13,467 nucleotides of DNA from Candidatus Tariuqbacter arcticus. GTDB taxonomy: Bacteria > Electryoneota > Tariuqbacteria > Tariuqbacterales > Tariuqbacteraceae. Under the pieces are notes generated by a model, which had not been told where the DNA came from, did not search any database, and saw only the letters and a program-made list of their open reading frames with translations. The stretch spans positions 1 through 13,467 of the forward strand of contig JABMRZ010000065.1 in assembly GCA_013202315.1 (NCBI GenBank), in the 5' to 3' direction. Of this stretch, positions 1 through 7,801 are shown piece by piece. How positions within the stretch are numbered: position 1 is the first letter of the stretch; every line of letters starts with the position of its first letter. A program made the position numbers and the translations under genes.

Positions 1-375
1 CAATCTGTTGTTTCGGATTTGTTTCGAATTTCGATATTCGTATTTCGTATTTTTTAATGTGGGGTGGGCTCTCAACCCACCATTAATCTGTTGTTTCGAA
101 TTTGTTTCGTATTTCGATATTCGTATTTCGGATTTTAAAATGTAGGGTGAGCCCTAAACCCACCATTAATCCTTTTTTTTCATTTTTAATTCTTCATTTT
201 AAATTCAACAGTGGGCTCTCAACCCACCATCAATCTGTTGTTTCGGATTTGTTTCGAATTTCGGATTTCGGATTTCGTATTTTAAAATGTGGGGTGAGCT
301 CTCAACCCACCATTAATCCTTTTTTTTCATTTTTAATTCTTCATTTTAAATTCAACAGTGGGTTCTCAACCCACC
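1..375. repeat. composite intergenic repeat array, modules A-A-B-A-B
   Basis: No gene is supported here; the stretch resolves completely into two repeat modules. Module A (83 bp) occupies 1-81 (two bases cut by the window edge), 82-164 and 229-311. Module B (64 bp) occupies 165-228 and 312-375. By hand alignment the two B copies differ at one base (216 C versus 363 T), and A copies 2 and 3 match at about 72 of 83 positions without gaps. Module A begins ATYAATCTGTTG and contains ATTTCGN heptamers, clearest at 258-278. Module B begins ATTAATCC, then eight T. Both end in a shared GTGGG...CCCACC tail that can form a short hairpin (GGTGGG 63-68 with CCCACC 76-81; GTGGG 211-215 with CCCAC 223-227). 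A 96-codon open frame at 102-392 merely translates the repeats. Function is unknown. Confidence 0.9.
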
Positions 376-380
376 GCTTA

Positions 381-492
381 CTTGAGACTTGAGACTTGAG
401 ACTCGAGACCTGAGACCCACAACCCACAACCCACAGCTCGCAACCCGCAGCTCGCAACCCGCAGCTCGCAGCTTGCAGCTTGCAGCTCGAAA
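381..492. repeat. 7-bp tandem repeat array, 16 units
   Basis: Sixteen consecutive heptamers sit in perfect register (16 x 7 = 112 bp). They run CTTGAGA x3, CTCGAGA, CCTGAGA, CCCACAA x2, CCCACAG, CTCGCAA, CCCGCAG, CTCGCAA, CCCGCAG, CTCGCAG, CTTGCAG x2 and CTCGAAA. The units drift by substitution only, and neighbouring units are the most alike, as expected of growth by slippage or local duplication. The array ends 15 bp before the ATG of the ABC exporter gene, so it occupies the place where its promoter and leader would be expected. Confidence 0.93.
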
Positions 493-507
493 CTATTATT
501 GAAATAA

Positions 508-2424
508 ATGCGCAACTTCTTTAGACTACTGAAATACCTGCGGAGGCATTGGCATCGGTTTTCCCTGGGAATGGCGGTGATGCTGATTTGCACCCTCTTC
601 GGAGGGATTTCCATCACTATGCTGTATCCGATTTTCAATCAGCTGTTCGACCGTCCCGCCGGAGAAATCATAATCCAGGAATATGACCCCCGCCCACTCC
701 TTCCTCAGATTTCAGAGGAATTACAAAAGAGCAAACCTCCGGAAGAACTTTCAGGGAGGGAATACTACACTGCTTGGGGCGCTAACCTGAAGGAAAACTT
801 CCAAGGTCTGCTGAAGCGGAATCACCCGCAGAAGATATTGGGGTTCCTCTGCGTTGCCTTCATGATTATTCTGTTCATCAAGGCGATAACTTTCTATTTT
901 TATCACATCATTTTTGGGGTTTTGGAGGAGGTTTTTTCCAAGGAGATGCGGGATGAACTTTTCGCTCGGATAAACACCTTTTCGCTTGCGTTTTTCAGCC
1001 GTTTCCGAACCGGGGATTTGATATCCCGTATGGTGTCCGATATCGAATTTATAAAGAGGGTGGTGGTGGCGAATGTGGCGGAATTCATCTATAACATCGC
1101 CCAGGTTATAATGTATTTCTCGCTGGCGATGCTGATAAACTTCAAATTGGCGGTGTTCGCGATCCTGGTCACCCCGCCGATTATCCTTATATTAGCCTAT
1201 ATTGCTAAAAAACTGAAGAAATATTCTTACCGCTCGCAAGTCAAAGCGGCGGGAATCGTCAATGTCCTGGAAGAAAGCATCGCCGCTTTTAAAATTATCC
1301 TGGCCTTCGTCCGCCATAAATTCCAACAGGCGAAATTCAGCCGGGAAACCGACCGCTTTTATCGCACCAGAGTGAAAATGGTCAAATATGATTTTATGAA
1401 CCGCCCGGTTAGCGAATTCCTTTCCACCGCATTGGGGGTGGTAATCTTGTGGTATGGAGGGAAGATGATATTGAATCCGGAATCACATTTCGATGCGGCG
1501 GCGTTCGCAGTGTTCATCGCCGCCCTATATTCCACCTTTCAACCCTTGCGGACTCTATCCCGAATTTATAACGATTTACAAAAAGGTCTGGGGGTCGCTG
1601 TCCGGTATTTTGAAATCTATGATCAAAAGCCGGATATAACCAGCCCCCCTGATGGAAAAACTTTCCGGGGATTGCGAAATGGGATTGAATTTGAAAATGT
1701 ATCCTTCAGCTACGATGGCAATATAGTGGTCCTCAACGAGATTAATATGACTATAAAAAGCGGCGAAGTGGTGGCGCTGGTGGGACCTTCCGGAGGCGGC
1801 AAAACAACCCTGACCAACCTCATCCCCCGATTCTACGATACCACTGCCGGGCGTATTTTATTCGATGATGTTGATATAAGGGATTTCACCCTCGATTCGC
1901 TCAGGGGCGGAATCGGGATTGTCACCCAGGAGACTCTGCTGTTTCACGATACCGTCTTCAACAACATCGCCTTCGGTCAGCCGGATACTCCGATGGAAAA
2001 AGTGAAAGCGGCTGCTGAAGCCGCCAACGCTCACGATTTCATTATGGAACTCCCGGAAAAATACGACACCGTCATCGGAGAAAGAGGTTCGCGGCTTTCA
2101 GGCGGGCAGAAACAGCGCATCACCATCGCCCGCGCAATCATCAATGACCCGGATTTGCTTATCTTCGATGAAGCGACATCATCGCTCGATTCCGAAGCGG
2201 AAAGACTGATCCAAGAAGCGATGGACAACATTATCGAAGGGCGGACGGTTATTATTATCGCCCATCGGTTGTCAACCGTGAGGAACGCCAACCGCATCTT
2301 GGTGGTTGAAAACGGGGAAATCGTGGAAGAAGGTATGCATGAAGAATTAATGGCGGGGAATGGAGCATATCGAAGACTCTATAACCTGCAATACTGGTTG
2401 GAACCTGAGGTGAACAATGGATAG
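508..2424 (+). CDS. MsbA-like ABC exporter, fused membrane and ATPase domains
   Basis: This 638-residue protein has the type IV ABC exporter layout: an N-terminal six-helix membrane domain (about residues 15-350) and a C-terminal nucleotide-binding domain (about 393-630). It would act as a homodimer in the inner membrane. The ATPase motifs are complete: Walker A GPSGGGKT at 426-433, Q-loop Q474, signature LSGGQ at 530-534, Walker B LLIFDE at 550-555 and switch H586. It is about 55 residues longer than typical MsbA. The extra length is a hydrophilic segment at about 45-108 between TM1 and TM2, predicted periplasmic. Lipid A or another lipid is the family-based guess, but the substrate cannot be read from the sequence. 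The ATG at 508 follows an A-rich stretch without a Shine-Dalgarno site; the next in-frame Met is inside TM1, so this start is preferred. The SDR gene follows after a repeat-filled gap. Confidence 0.9.
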   Translation: MRNFFRLLKYLRRHWHRFSLGMAVMLICTLFGGISITMLYPIFNQLFDRPAGEIIIQEYDPRPLLPQISEELQKSKPPEELSGREYYTAWGANLKENFQGLLKRNHPQKILGFLCVAFMIILFIKAITFYFYHIIFGVLEEVFSKEMRDELFARINTFSLAFFSRFRTGDLISRMVSDIEFIKRVVVANVAEFIYNIAQVIMYFSLAMLINFKLAVFAILVTPPIILILAYIAKKLKKYSYRSQVKAAGIVNVLEESIAAFKIILAFVRHKFQQAKFSRETDRFYRTRVKMVKYDFMNRPVSEFLSTALGVVILWYGGKMILNPESHFDAAAFAVFIAALYSTFQPLRTLSRIYNDLQKGLGVAVRYFEIYDQKPDITSPPDGKTFRGLRNGIEFENVSFSYDGNIVVLNEINMTIKSGEVVALVGPSGGGKTTLTNLIPRFYDTTAGRILFDDVDIRDFTLDSLRGGIGIVTQETLLFHDTVFNNIAFGQPDTPMEKVKAAAEAANAHDFIMELPEKYDTVIGERGSRLSGGQKQRITIARAIINDPDLLIFDEATSSLDSEAERLIQEAMDNIIEGRTVIIIAHRLSTVRNANRILVVENGEIVEEGMHEELMAGNGAYRRLYNLQYWLEPEVNNG

Positions 2425-2478
2425 TAAATAAGAAGATTTATAATATAACTTTCAACCGTATATCTATGAATTATAAAC

Positions 2479-2548
2479 ACTTGACACTTGATACTTGGCA
2501 CTTGATACTTGACACTTGGCACTTGGCACTTAATACTTGATACTAAAA
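2479..2548. repeat. 7-bp tandem repeat array abutting a start codon
   Basis: Nine heptamers of the form ACTTRRY (ACTTGAC, ACTTGAT, ACTTGGC, one ACTTAAT) run in register from 2479 to 2541. A decayed tenth unit, ACTAAAA (2542-2548), follows, and the next base is the A of the SDR gene's ATG. The 54 bp between the ABC gene stop and the array (2425-2478) show no convincing terminator. The repeats contain TTGACA strings resembling a -35 box (2481-2486, 2509-2514), with weak -10-like TAATAC at 2531-2536. I regard a promoter here as possible but unproven. Confidence 0.92.
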
Positions 2549-3529
2549 ATGATTACATCTCTAATAACCGGCGCCAACGGCTTCACCGGCTCTAATATGG
2601 CGGAATACCTGCTGAAAAAAGGGCATCGGGTGATTTGCCAGGTGCGCAAAACCAGCGATCTAACCAACCTGGCCGATTTGGAAGTGGAATACCGATACGG
2701 CGATGTTGCCCTCCCCGAAACCCTGCCCTCGATTCTGGAAGATATCGAATATATCTTCCATTTCGCCGGCAAAACAAAGGCACGCAGCGAAGCTGAATAT
2801 ATGCTGGTCAACGCCGAAGGAACCGCCAATCTGGCTAAAGCCTGCCTGAACGCCCCCAAGTTAAAGATGCTGGTCTATATCTCTTCGCTTGCAGCGGTGG
2901 GACCTCAACAAAATTCAAACCCGGTCAATGAATCCACCCCCCCCAAACCCCTCACCGCCTATGGACGAAGCAAACTAAAGGGCGAAGAATTGCTGCGCCA
3001 AATCTGCGGCGATAAAATCCCCTGGTGCATTATCCGCCCCACCGGAGTCTACGGCCCCAAAGATAAGGATATTTTTATCTATTTCAAGACCATAAATCGA
3101 GGCTGGAAAATCCTCCTCAGCGGGACCAAGCGGATGGTCAGCCTGATTCACGCACAAGATTTAGCAGATATATGTTATTTAGCTTCACAAAAAAGCCCGC
3201 CCGGCGAAATCTATATGGCTTCCGACGGGAAAGGTTACACTTGGGAAGAACTGTCAGTATATATAGAGAAAGCGCTGAATAAAAACGCCCGCAAGCTGAT
3301 AGTCCCTATGTGCCTGACCACACCAGCCGCCCTGATGAGCGAATTTATTGGCAGATTCCAAAATAAAGCGGTAGCCTTGAATCGCGAAAAAATCCGCGAA
3401 CTGCGCGCCCCAGGGTGGGTCTGTTCCATCCGCAAAGCCGAAAAGACCCTCGGTTTCCAAGTGTCATTTCCCATCGAAGAAGGAGTGGCGGAAACGGCGA
3501 AATGGTACCGGGAAAAGGGATGGCTGTGA
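2549..3529 (+). CDS. NAD(P)-dependent epimerase/dehydratase (extended SDR family)
   Basis: This 326-residue Rossmann protein has the N-terminal nucleotide-binding motif TGANGFTG at residues 7-14. The catalytic serine region is ISSLAAVGP (111-119) and the catalytic pair is YGRSK (Y138, K142). IIRPTGVYGP (161-170) is the typical post-catalytic segment of the NAD-dependent epimerase/dehydratase family (PF01370). Length is normal for the family. Known members act on nucleotide sugars, sterols or dihydroflavonol-like substrates; nothing here settles which. The ATG at 2549 is preferred over an in-frame TTG at 2537, because the TTG lies inside the 7-bp repeat array and the protein aligns naturally from MITSLITGANG. 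No Shine-Dalgarno site is visible. The stop is one base before the helicase gene's ATG, so the two are probably co-transcribed and translationally coupled. Confidence 0.88.
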   Translation: MITSLITGANGFTGSNMAEYLLKKGHRVICQVRKTSDLTNLADLEVEYRYGDVALPETLPSILEDIEYIFHFAGKTKARSEAEYMLVNAEGTANLAKACLNAPKLKMLVYISSLAAVGPQQNSNPVNESTPPKPLTAYGRSKLKGEELLRQICGDKIPWCIIRPTGVYGPKDKDIFIYFKTINRGWKILLSGTKRMVSLIHAQDLADICYLASQKSPPGEIYMASDGKGYTWEELSVYIEKALNKNARKLIVPMCLTTPAALMSEFIGRFQNKAVALNREKIRELRAPGWVCSIRKAEKTLGFQVSFPIEEGVAETAKWYREKGWL

Positions 3530-3530
3530 A

Positions 3531-6392
3531 ATGGTCAAGGATTTCCTCCAAGCCCTCAAAGGCAAAGAATACCGGGATATGCTGGTGCATCACCAAATCA
3601 TTCCCGCGTCGCCCCCCTCATTTATAATTCCTAAACCCCCGCTGCCCGGTGAACTGCAGGCGGCTTTGAAAAATGCGGAGATAGACAAACTGTTTTCCCA
3701 CCAGGCGGAAGCGCTGAATATCGTCCGCTCAGGCGCCAATCCGGTGATAATTACCCCCACCGCTTCCGGCAAAACCCTCGCCTTTAATATCCCCATCATC
3801 GAATATTTCCTGGCGCACGAAGGCGGCCGCGCCCTCTATCTTTTCCCCCTAAAAGCCCTGGAACAGGACCAATTGAAGCAGTTAACCGGGCTGATTCAAC
3901 TCCTGCCGCCCAATATGCGCTTCGGAGCGGCGGTCTATGACGGCGACACACCCCAGGATGCCCGGGCGAAAATAAAAGCCGATTTCCCCAGAGTATTGAT
4001 GACCAACCCCGAAATGCTCAACCTTGCGGTTTCAGCCTATCATCGAGGCTGGTCGAAATTCCTGCGGGAATTAAAATTCATCGTAGTCGATGAACTCCAC
4101 ACCTACAAAGGGATTTTCGGCTCGCATATGGCGCAGTTGTTCCGGCGCATTAACCGCATTTGCCGGCATTATGGGTCTGACCCTCAATATATCGCCTGCA
4201 GCGCCACCATCGCCAATCCGGTGCAGCTGGCGGAAAATCTGACCGGAAAACCCTTCCAATTAGTGGAACAATCCGGCGCGCCTATGGCTAAGCGGCATTA
4301 TGTGTTCCTGAATCCGGAAATATCGGTCAATACAATCGCCTCCCGCCTGTTCAGGCTGGGAATTGAACTGGGTTTGAAGACCATCGTCTTCACCAAAGCC
4401 CGAAAAATCACCGAATTAATCTACCATTGGGTCCTCGAAGCCGAACCGCAGTTGGAAAGGCGCATTTCCGCCTACCGGGCGGGATTCCTGCCCGCGGAAC
4501 GGCGCGAAATCGAAGCGAAACTCAACAGCGGCGCCCTCTGGGGGGTAATATCGACCTCCGCCCTGGAAATGGGGATCGACATCGGCTCCCTCGACCTTTG
4601 CATCTTGGTGGGTTACCCGGGCACTATCAGCGCCGCCTTCCAGCGGGGCGGAAGGGTGGGGCGGAAAACCGAGTCGGTGGTGGTGATGGTCGCCCAGCAA
4701 AATGCGTTAGACCAATACTTTATGCGCAATCCGGACGATTTCTTCGGAAGACCATTTGAAGCGGCGGTGGTCGATAAGGAAAATCGGTATATATTGAGCA
4801 AGCATATTCAATGCGCGGCGGCGGAAATCCCCATCGATGCACAGGAGGAATTCTATTCACCCGATAAATATGATGAAGTTTTCGCCAAATTAAAGCAGCA
4901 GGGCTTGCTAAAACAGTCGGCGGACGGTAAAAGATGGTTTTCGGTGATTAATAAACCCCAGCGCGGCATCGATTTGCGCGCTTCCGGCGTATTATACACC
5001 ATCACCGATATCAAAGGGCGCATCATCGGCTCCGTAAGCGGCAGCAATGTCTTCACCGAATGCCATCCGGGAGCCGTCTACCTGCATATGGGAAAACAAT
5101 ACTTGGTCCGTGATTTGGATTTTAAGAACTATAATGTTGCCGTCAAGCAGGTCAATGTCTCACATTATACCTCCACCCGTTCCCAAAAACATACCGAGAT
5201 TATCTCAACCGCCAAATCGCGGGAATTGAAAAACTTCACTCTGCACCAAGGCGAAGTCCGGGTCACCGAATGGATTACCGGATATGAAAAGCGAAAGCTG
5301 TTTTCCCAGGAATTGATGGGAACCTATCCCCTCGATCTGCCCGAACAATCGTATGAAACTATTGGTATTTGGATGCAGATTCCTAAAGAAGCTGCCGTCT
5401 TCTGTAATGAAAAAGGGCTCCATTTTATGGGCGGGCTCCACGGAACGGAACATGCGTTATTATCCCTGGTGCCCCTGTTCGCCATCTGCGACCGTAGCGA
5501 TATGGGAGGAATTTCACTGGTGGAACACAACGGCGCGGACGGCCCCGCGATTTTCCTCTATGACGGTTATCCCGGAGGCGTCGGGCTGGCGGAACGCATA
5601 TACGATATATTTGAAAAATTGATAGAAAAAACCCTCAAGCTGGTAGCCGACTGCCCCTGCGATGACGGCTGCCCCTCCTGCATCCATTCCCCCAAATGCG
5701 GCAGCGGAAACTATCCCTTGGATAAACGAGCGGTTCTGGCGCTGATGACCAGATTCGCAGGTGAAGGGGATTTTTCAATTGAGGATGAAACGGCGGTTAT
5801 CGAAGCGCCCGCCCCCGAACCGATTCAAAGAGCGCCTATTCCCCAAATTGAACCCGAAAAACTAAAGACCATTCTTATCTTCGACCTGGAAACTCAGCTT
5901 TCCGCCGATGATGTCGGAGGGTGGAAAAATATCAAAGATATGCGGTTAGCGGCGGGGGTCACTATGGAAATCGGATCGGGCAAATACCGAATCTACTACG
6001 AAGAGGATGCCAAGGAACTCATCGCCGCCTTGAAACGCGCCGACCTGGTGGTGGGATTCAACCTCCTGCGATTCGATTACACCGTTTTGGAACTGTACGG
6101 CTTAGATGCGAGGGGGCTGAAGACTCTGGACTTGATGGTGGAAATTCAAAAGGTTTTGGGGCATCTATTAAGCCTCGATGCCCTCTGCCGCGCCACTTTA
6201 AAAGCGTCTAAGAGCGCCGCTGGACTGCAGTCGGTCGAATGGTTCAAGCAGGGGAAACTCGATTTGGTAACCGATTATTGCTTGAACGATGTCCGGTTAA
6301 CTAAAGATCTGTATTTATTCGGGGAGAAGGAAGGATATGTAATGTATAGTCACAGTGAACACGGACTCACCCGCATTCCGGTCGAGTGGTAA
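3531..6392 (+). CDS. MrfA/YprA-like DEAD/DEAH helicase with DUF1998, fused to DEDDy exonuclease domain
   Basis: The protein has 953 residues. Residues about 45-410 form a superfamily 2 helicase core: Q58, motif I TPTASGKT (75-82), DELH (187-190), SAT (224-226) and QRGGRVGR (371-378). Residues about 630-725 match the DUF1998 region, with a cysteine cluster C708, C710, C714, C717 and C723 that fits the zinc site of MrfA-type helicases. A proline-rich linker (about 755-776) leads to an RNase H-fold exonuclease domain: FDLET (D785, E787), VGFNLLRFD (D849) and YCLND (Y916, D920), a complete DEDDy set. In Bacillus subtilis, MrfA (helicase) and MrfB (exonuclease) are separate proteins acting in mitomycin C repair; here both activities appear on one chain, without MrfB's extra C-terminal repeats. 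A DNA-repair role is inferred from that family. The gene starts two bases after the SDR gene's stop. Confidence 0.88.
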   Translation: MVKDFLQALKGKEYRDMLVHHQIIPASPPSFIIPKPPLPGELQAALKNAEIDKLFSHQAEALNIVRSGANPVIITPTASGKTLAFNIPIIEYFLAHEGGRALYLFPLKALEQDQLKQLTGLIQLLPPNMRFGAAVYDGDTPQDARAKIKADFPRVLMTNPEMLNLAVSAYHRGWSKFLRELKFIVVDELHTYKGIFGSHMAQLFRRINRICRHYGSDPQYIACSATIANPVQLAENLTGKPFQLVEQSGAPMAKRHYVFLNPEISVNTIASRLFRLGIELGLKTIVFTKARKITELIYHWVLEAEPQLERRISAYRAGFLPAERREIEAKLNSGALWGVISTSALEMGIDIGSLDLCILVGYPGTISAAFQRGGRVGRKTESVVVMVAQQNALDQYFMRNPDDFFGRPFEAAVVDKENRYILSKHIQCAAAEIPIDAQEEFYSPDKYDEVFAKLKQQGLLKQSADGKRWFSVINKPQRGIDLRASGVLYTITDIKGRIIGSVSGSNVFTECHPGAVYLHMGKQYLVRDLDFKNYNVAVKQVNVSHYTSTRSQKHTEIISTAKSRELKNFTLHQGEVRVTEWITGYEKRKLFSQELMGTYPLDLPEQSYETIGIWMQIPKEAAVFCNEKGLHFMGGLHGTEHALLSLVPLFAICDRSDMGGISLVEHNGADGPAIFLYDGYPGGVGLAERIYDIFEKLIEKTLKLVADCPCDDGCPSCIHSPKCGSGNYPLDKRAVLALMTRFAGEGDFSIEDETAVIEAPAPEPIQRAPIPQIEPEKLKTILIFDLETQLSADDVGGWKNIKDMRLAAGVTMEIGSGKYRIYYEEDAKELIAALKRADLVVGFNLLRFDYTVLELYGLDARGLKTLDLMVEIQKVLGHLLSLDALCRATLKASKSAAGLQSVEWFKQGKLDLVTDYCLNDVRLTKDLYLFGEKEGYVMYSHSEHGLTRIPVEW

Positions 6393-6433
6393 GCAAGGTT
6401 ATTAATTCAACTGCTTTTAAGAGATAGAGCGGA

Positions 6434-6461
6434 TTGACTTCTTGCTTATTCGATGTAAAAT
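6434..6461 (+). promoter_or_regulatory. candidate promoter of the ATPase/TOPRIM cassette
   Basis: TTGACT (6434-6439) and TAAAAT (6456-6461) lie 16 bp apart, each matching five of six bases of the housekeeping consensus. They sit in the 155-bp gap after the helicase gene, about 87 bp before the ATPase start. Expected transcription would begin near 6468. This is motif matching only. Confidence 0.5.
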
Positions 6462-6485
6462 CGGTATATTGTAAGGTTAGATACT

Positions 6486-6507
6486 GAAAAGGAATTATTC
6501 CTCTTTC
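6486..6507 (+). promoter_or_regulatory. palindrome in the cassette leader (possible operator)
   Basis: AGGAAT-T-ATTCCT (6490-6502) is a perfect inverted repeat around one T. It extends to GAAA (6486-6489) pairing with TTTC (6504-6507) if C6503 is bulged. It lies just downstream of the candidate promoter, where a repressor or an RNA hairpin could act. No regulator gene is present in the window. Confidence 0.4.
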
Positions 6508-6517
6508 ATAGATATTC

Positions 6518-6533
6518 ATTTTCCAATGAAAAT
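6518..6533 (+). promoter_or_regulatory. small stem-loop just before the ATPase ribosome site
   Basis: ATTTTC (6518-6523) and GAAAAT (6528-6533) form a six-pair stem with the four-base loop CAAT. It ends five bases before the GAGGG ribosome-binding site. The stem is AT-rich and weak, and is noted because it is the second inverted repeat in the same short leader. Confidence 0.3.
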
Positions 6534-6538
6534 TCAAT

Positions 6539-6543
6539 GAGGG
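6539..6543 (+). promoter_or_regulatory. Shine-Dalgarno site of the ATPase gene
   Basis: GAGGG ends four bases before the ATG at 6548. The spacing is short but it supports this start. It contrasts with the A-rich starts of the ABC, SDR and LeuD-like genes, which have no such site. Confidence 0.6.
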
Positions 6544-6547
6544 AAAA

Positions 6548-7801
6548 ATGTTAACGAGATTGAGAATAAAATCGTTCAAATCAATCGTTGATCAGGAAGT
6601 AAAGCTTCCGAGGTTAACCGTGTTATTTGGTCCGAACGCAGCTGGAAAAAGCAATTTTATCGATGCGTTGCAGTGTCTATCGCGTATTGTAACCGAAAGA
6701 ACATTAAAAGATGCTTTAGCGGAGCCGATTCGGGGATATCCGATAGAATTTTTTAGGTTTCCTAAGGGGGGGATGAAAAAATTATTCGAGGTTGAGGAGG
6801 CATTTTTCGAGTTTGAAGCGGATTTAGAACAGACTGCGAGCTTTGATGAGAATAAATTTCAAGCATTGAGATATCGTGCTGAAGTAGGGATAAAGCCCAA
6901 GACCGCAAGGTTGTTCCTTGCAGATGAATATTTAACTCGATTGAATAAGATTTATATTCCGAAAGATACAGCTAAGATTGAAAGAGATGGAGACAATTTC
7001 CTCATTAGGGCTATTGGTAGGCCTTCACGACCTAAGATGGAGAAAGTTGGTCAAGGGTTCACGAATGTATCAATTCCTTCGTACACAGGCTATAATTATC
7101 CGGATTTTGACAACTTACGGCGAGAGATGGGCGAATGGAGAACTTATTATTTAGACCCAAGGATTTCCATGCGAAAGGCTTCTCCGCCAATTCAAATTTC
7201 TGATATTGGCGCTTTGGGTGAGTATTTAGCGCCATATTTATTTAGGCTTAAAAATGAGCAGCCGAAATACTTTAGTGCTATTCAAAGAACTTTGAGAACA
7301 ATTATTCCTTCTATTGCCAGTCTTGATGTTAGATTAGATGAAACGCGTGGTGAAATAAATATACAAATCACCCAGGATAATATCGCATATTCTACCAGGG
7401 TTATTTCAGAAGGCACCTTGCGAATTTTAGCATTATGTGCAATAAGCTTGAATCCCTGGGGTTCCTCCCTAATTGCCTTTGAGGAACCTGAGAACGGTGT
7501 TCATCCAAGACGACTTGAACTAATAACTGACTTATTGACTTCATTGGCGATTGATGGGAAAAAGCAATTAATAATTACAACCCACTCTCCGAAATTTTGT
7601 CAACAAATTATAGAGAAAAAGCGAGTGTATAAAGATGATATTTCAATGAAGGTTGTTAAGAAAAAAGGGAATGCCACAGTTTTTGAAGATTTCGATCCTG
7701 AAACATTATTAGAGAATGAAGAAATCCGGGAAGCATTCACCAGCAAAAGCGAAGATGGAATTATCGAAGAAATGATTATGAGGGGATTTGTTGATGGATA
7801 A
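6548..7801 (+). CDS. OLD/AAA_21-type ATPase, first gene of a two-gene putative defence cassette
   Basis: This 417-residue ATPase belongs to the SMC/RecF/OLD-like ABC ATPase group. It opens with LTRLRIKSFKSI, the usual first strand of the group. Walker A GPNAAGKS is at 28-35, an ABC-signature-like SEGTLR at 287-292, and Walker B is FEEPENGVHP (311-320), with Glu at the position usually Asp, common in AAA_21/AAA_15 members. The switch histidine is in TTHSP (H346). The middle region (about 85-270) is divergent. There is no TOPRIM domain on this chain, unlike full OLD nucleases; a TOPRIM-like protein is encoded by the next gene, overlapping by 8 bp. By analogy with PARIS AriA and Gabija GajA it may sense infection and control the partner nuclease; this is inference. 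Codon use is AT-richer than in the flanking genes, suggesting acquisition by transfer. Confidence 0.85.
   Translation: MLTRLRIKSFKSIVDQEVKLPRLTVLFGPNAAGKSNFIDALQCLSRIVTERTLKDALAEPIRGYPIEFFRFPKGGMKKLFEVEEAFFEFEADLEQTASFDENKFQALRYRAEVGIKPKTARLFLADEYLTRLNKIYIPKDTAKIERDGDNFLIRAIGRPSRPKMEKVGQGFTNVSIPSYTGYNYPDFDNLRREMGEWRTYYLDPRISMRKASPPIQISDIGALGEYLAPYLFRLKNEQPKYFSAIQRTLRTIIPSIASLDVRLDETRGEINIQITQDNIAYSTRVISEGTLRILALCAISLNPWGSSLIAFEEPENGVHPRRLELITDLLTSLAIDGKKQLIITTHSPKFCQQIIEKKRVYKDDISMKVVKKKGNATVFEDFDPETLLENEEIREAFTSKSEDGIIEEMIMRGFVDG
7780..7785 (+). promoter_or_regulatory. Shine-Dalgarno site deciding the start of the TOPRIM-like gene
   Basis: GAGGGG lies inside the end of the ATPase gene, eight bases before the ATG at 7794. 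That spacing is close to ideal and selects the ATG over the in-frame TTG codons at 7788 and 7791. Confidence 0.75.

Noticed and set aside
102..392. 96-codon open reading frame on the + strand
   Set aside because: It lies within the A/B repeat modules and its product is itself repetitive; the frame is open because the repeats are AT-rich and lack stops in that phase.
381..492. CRISPR array
   Set aside because: The 7-bp units are directly adjacent, with no spacers of unique sequence and no cas genes.
378..638. 86-codon open frame on the - strand
   Set aside because: Half is translated heptamer repeat and the rest is antisense to the ABC exporter gene; there is no recognisable domain.
2537..2548. 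TTG start four codons upstream of the SDR gene ATG
   Set aside because: It lies in the heptamer array, and the Rossmann fold starts naturally at the ATG.
6465..6470. TATATT as the -10 box of the cassette promoter
   Set aside because: It is 25 bp from TTGACT, too far for a normal promoter; TAAAAT at 6456 has the better spacing.
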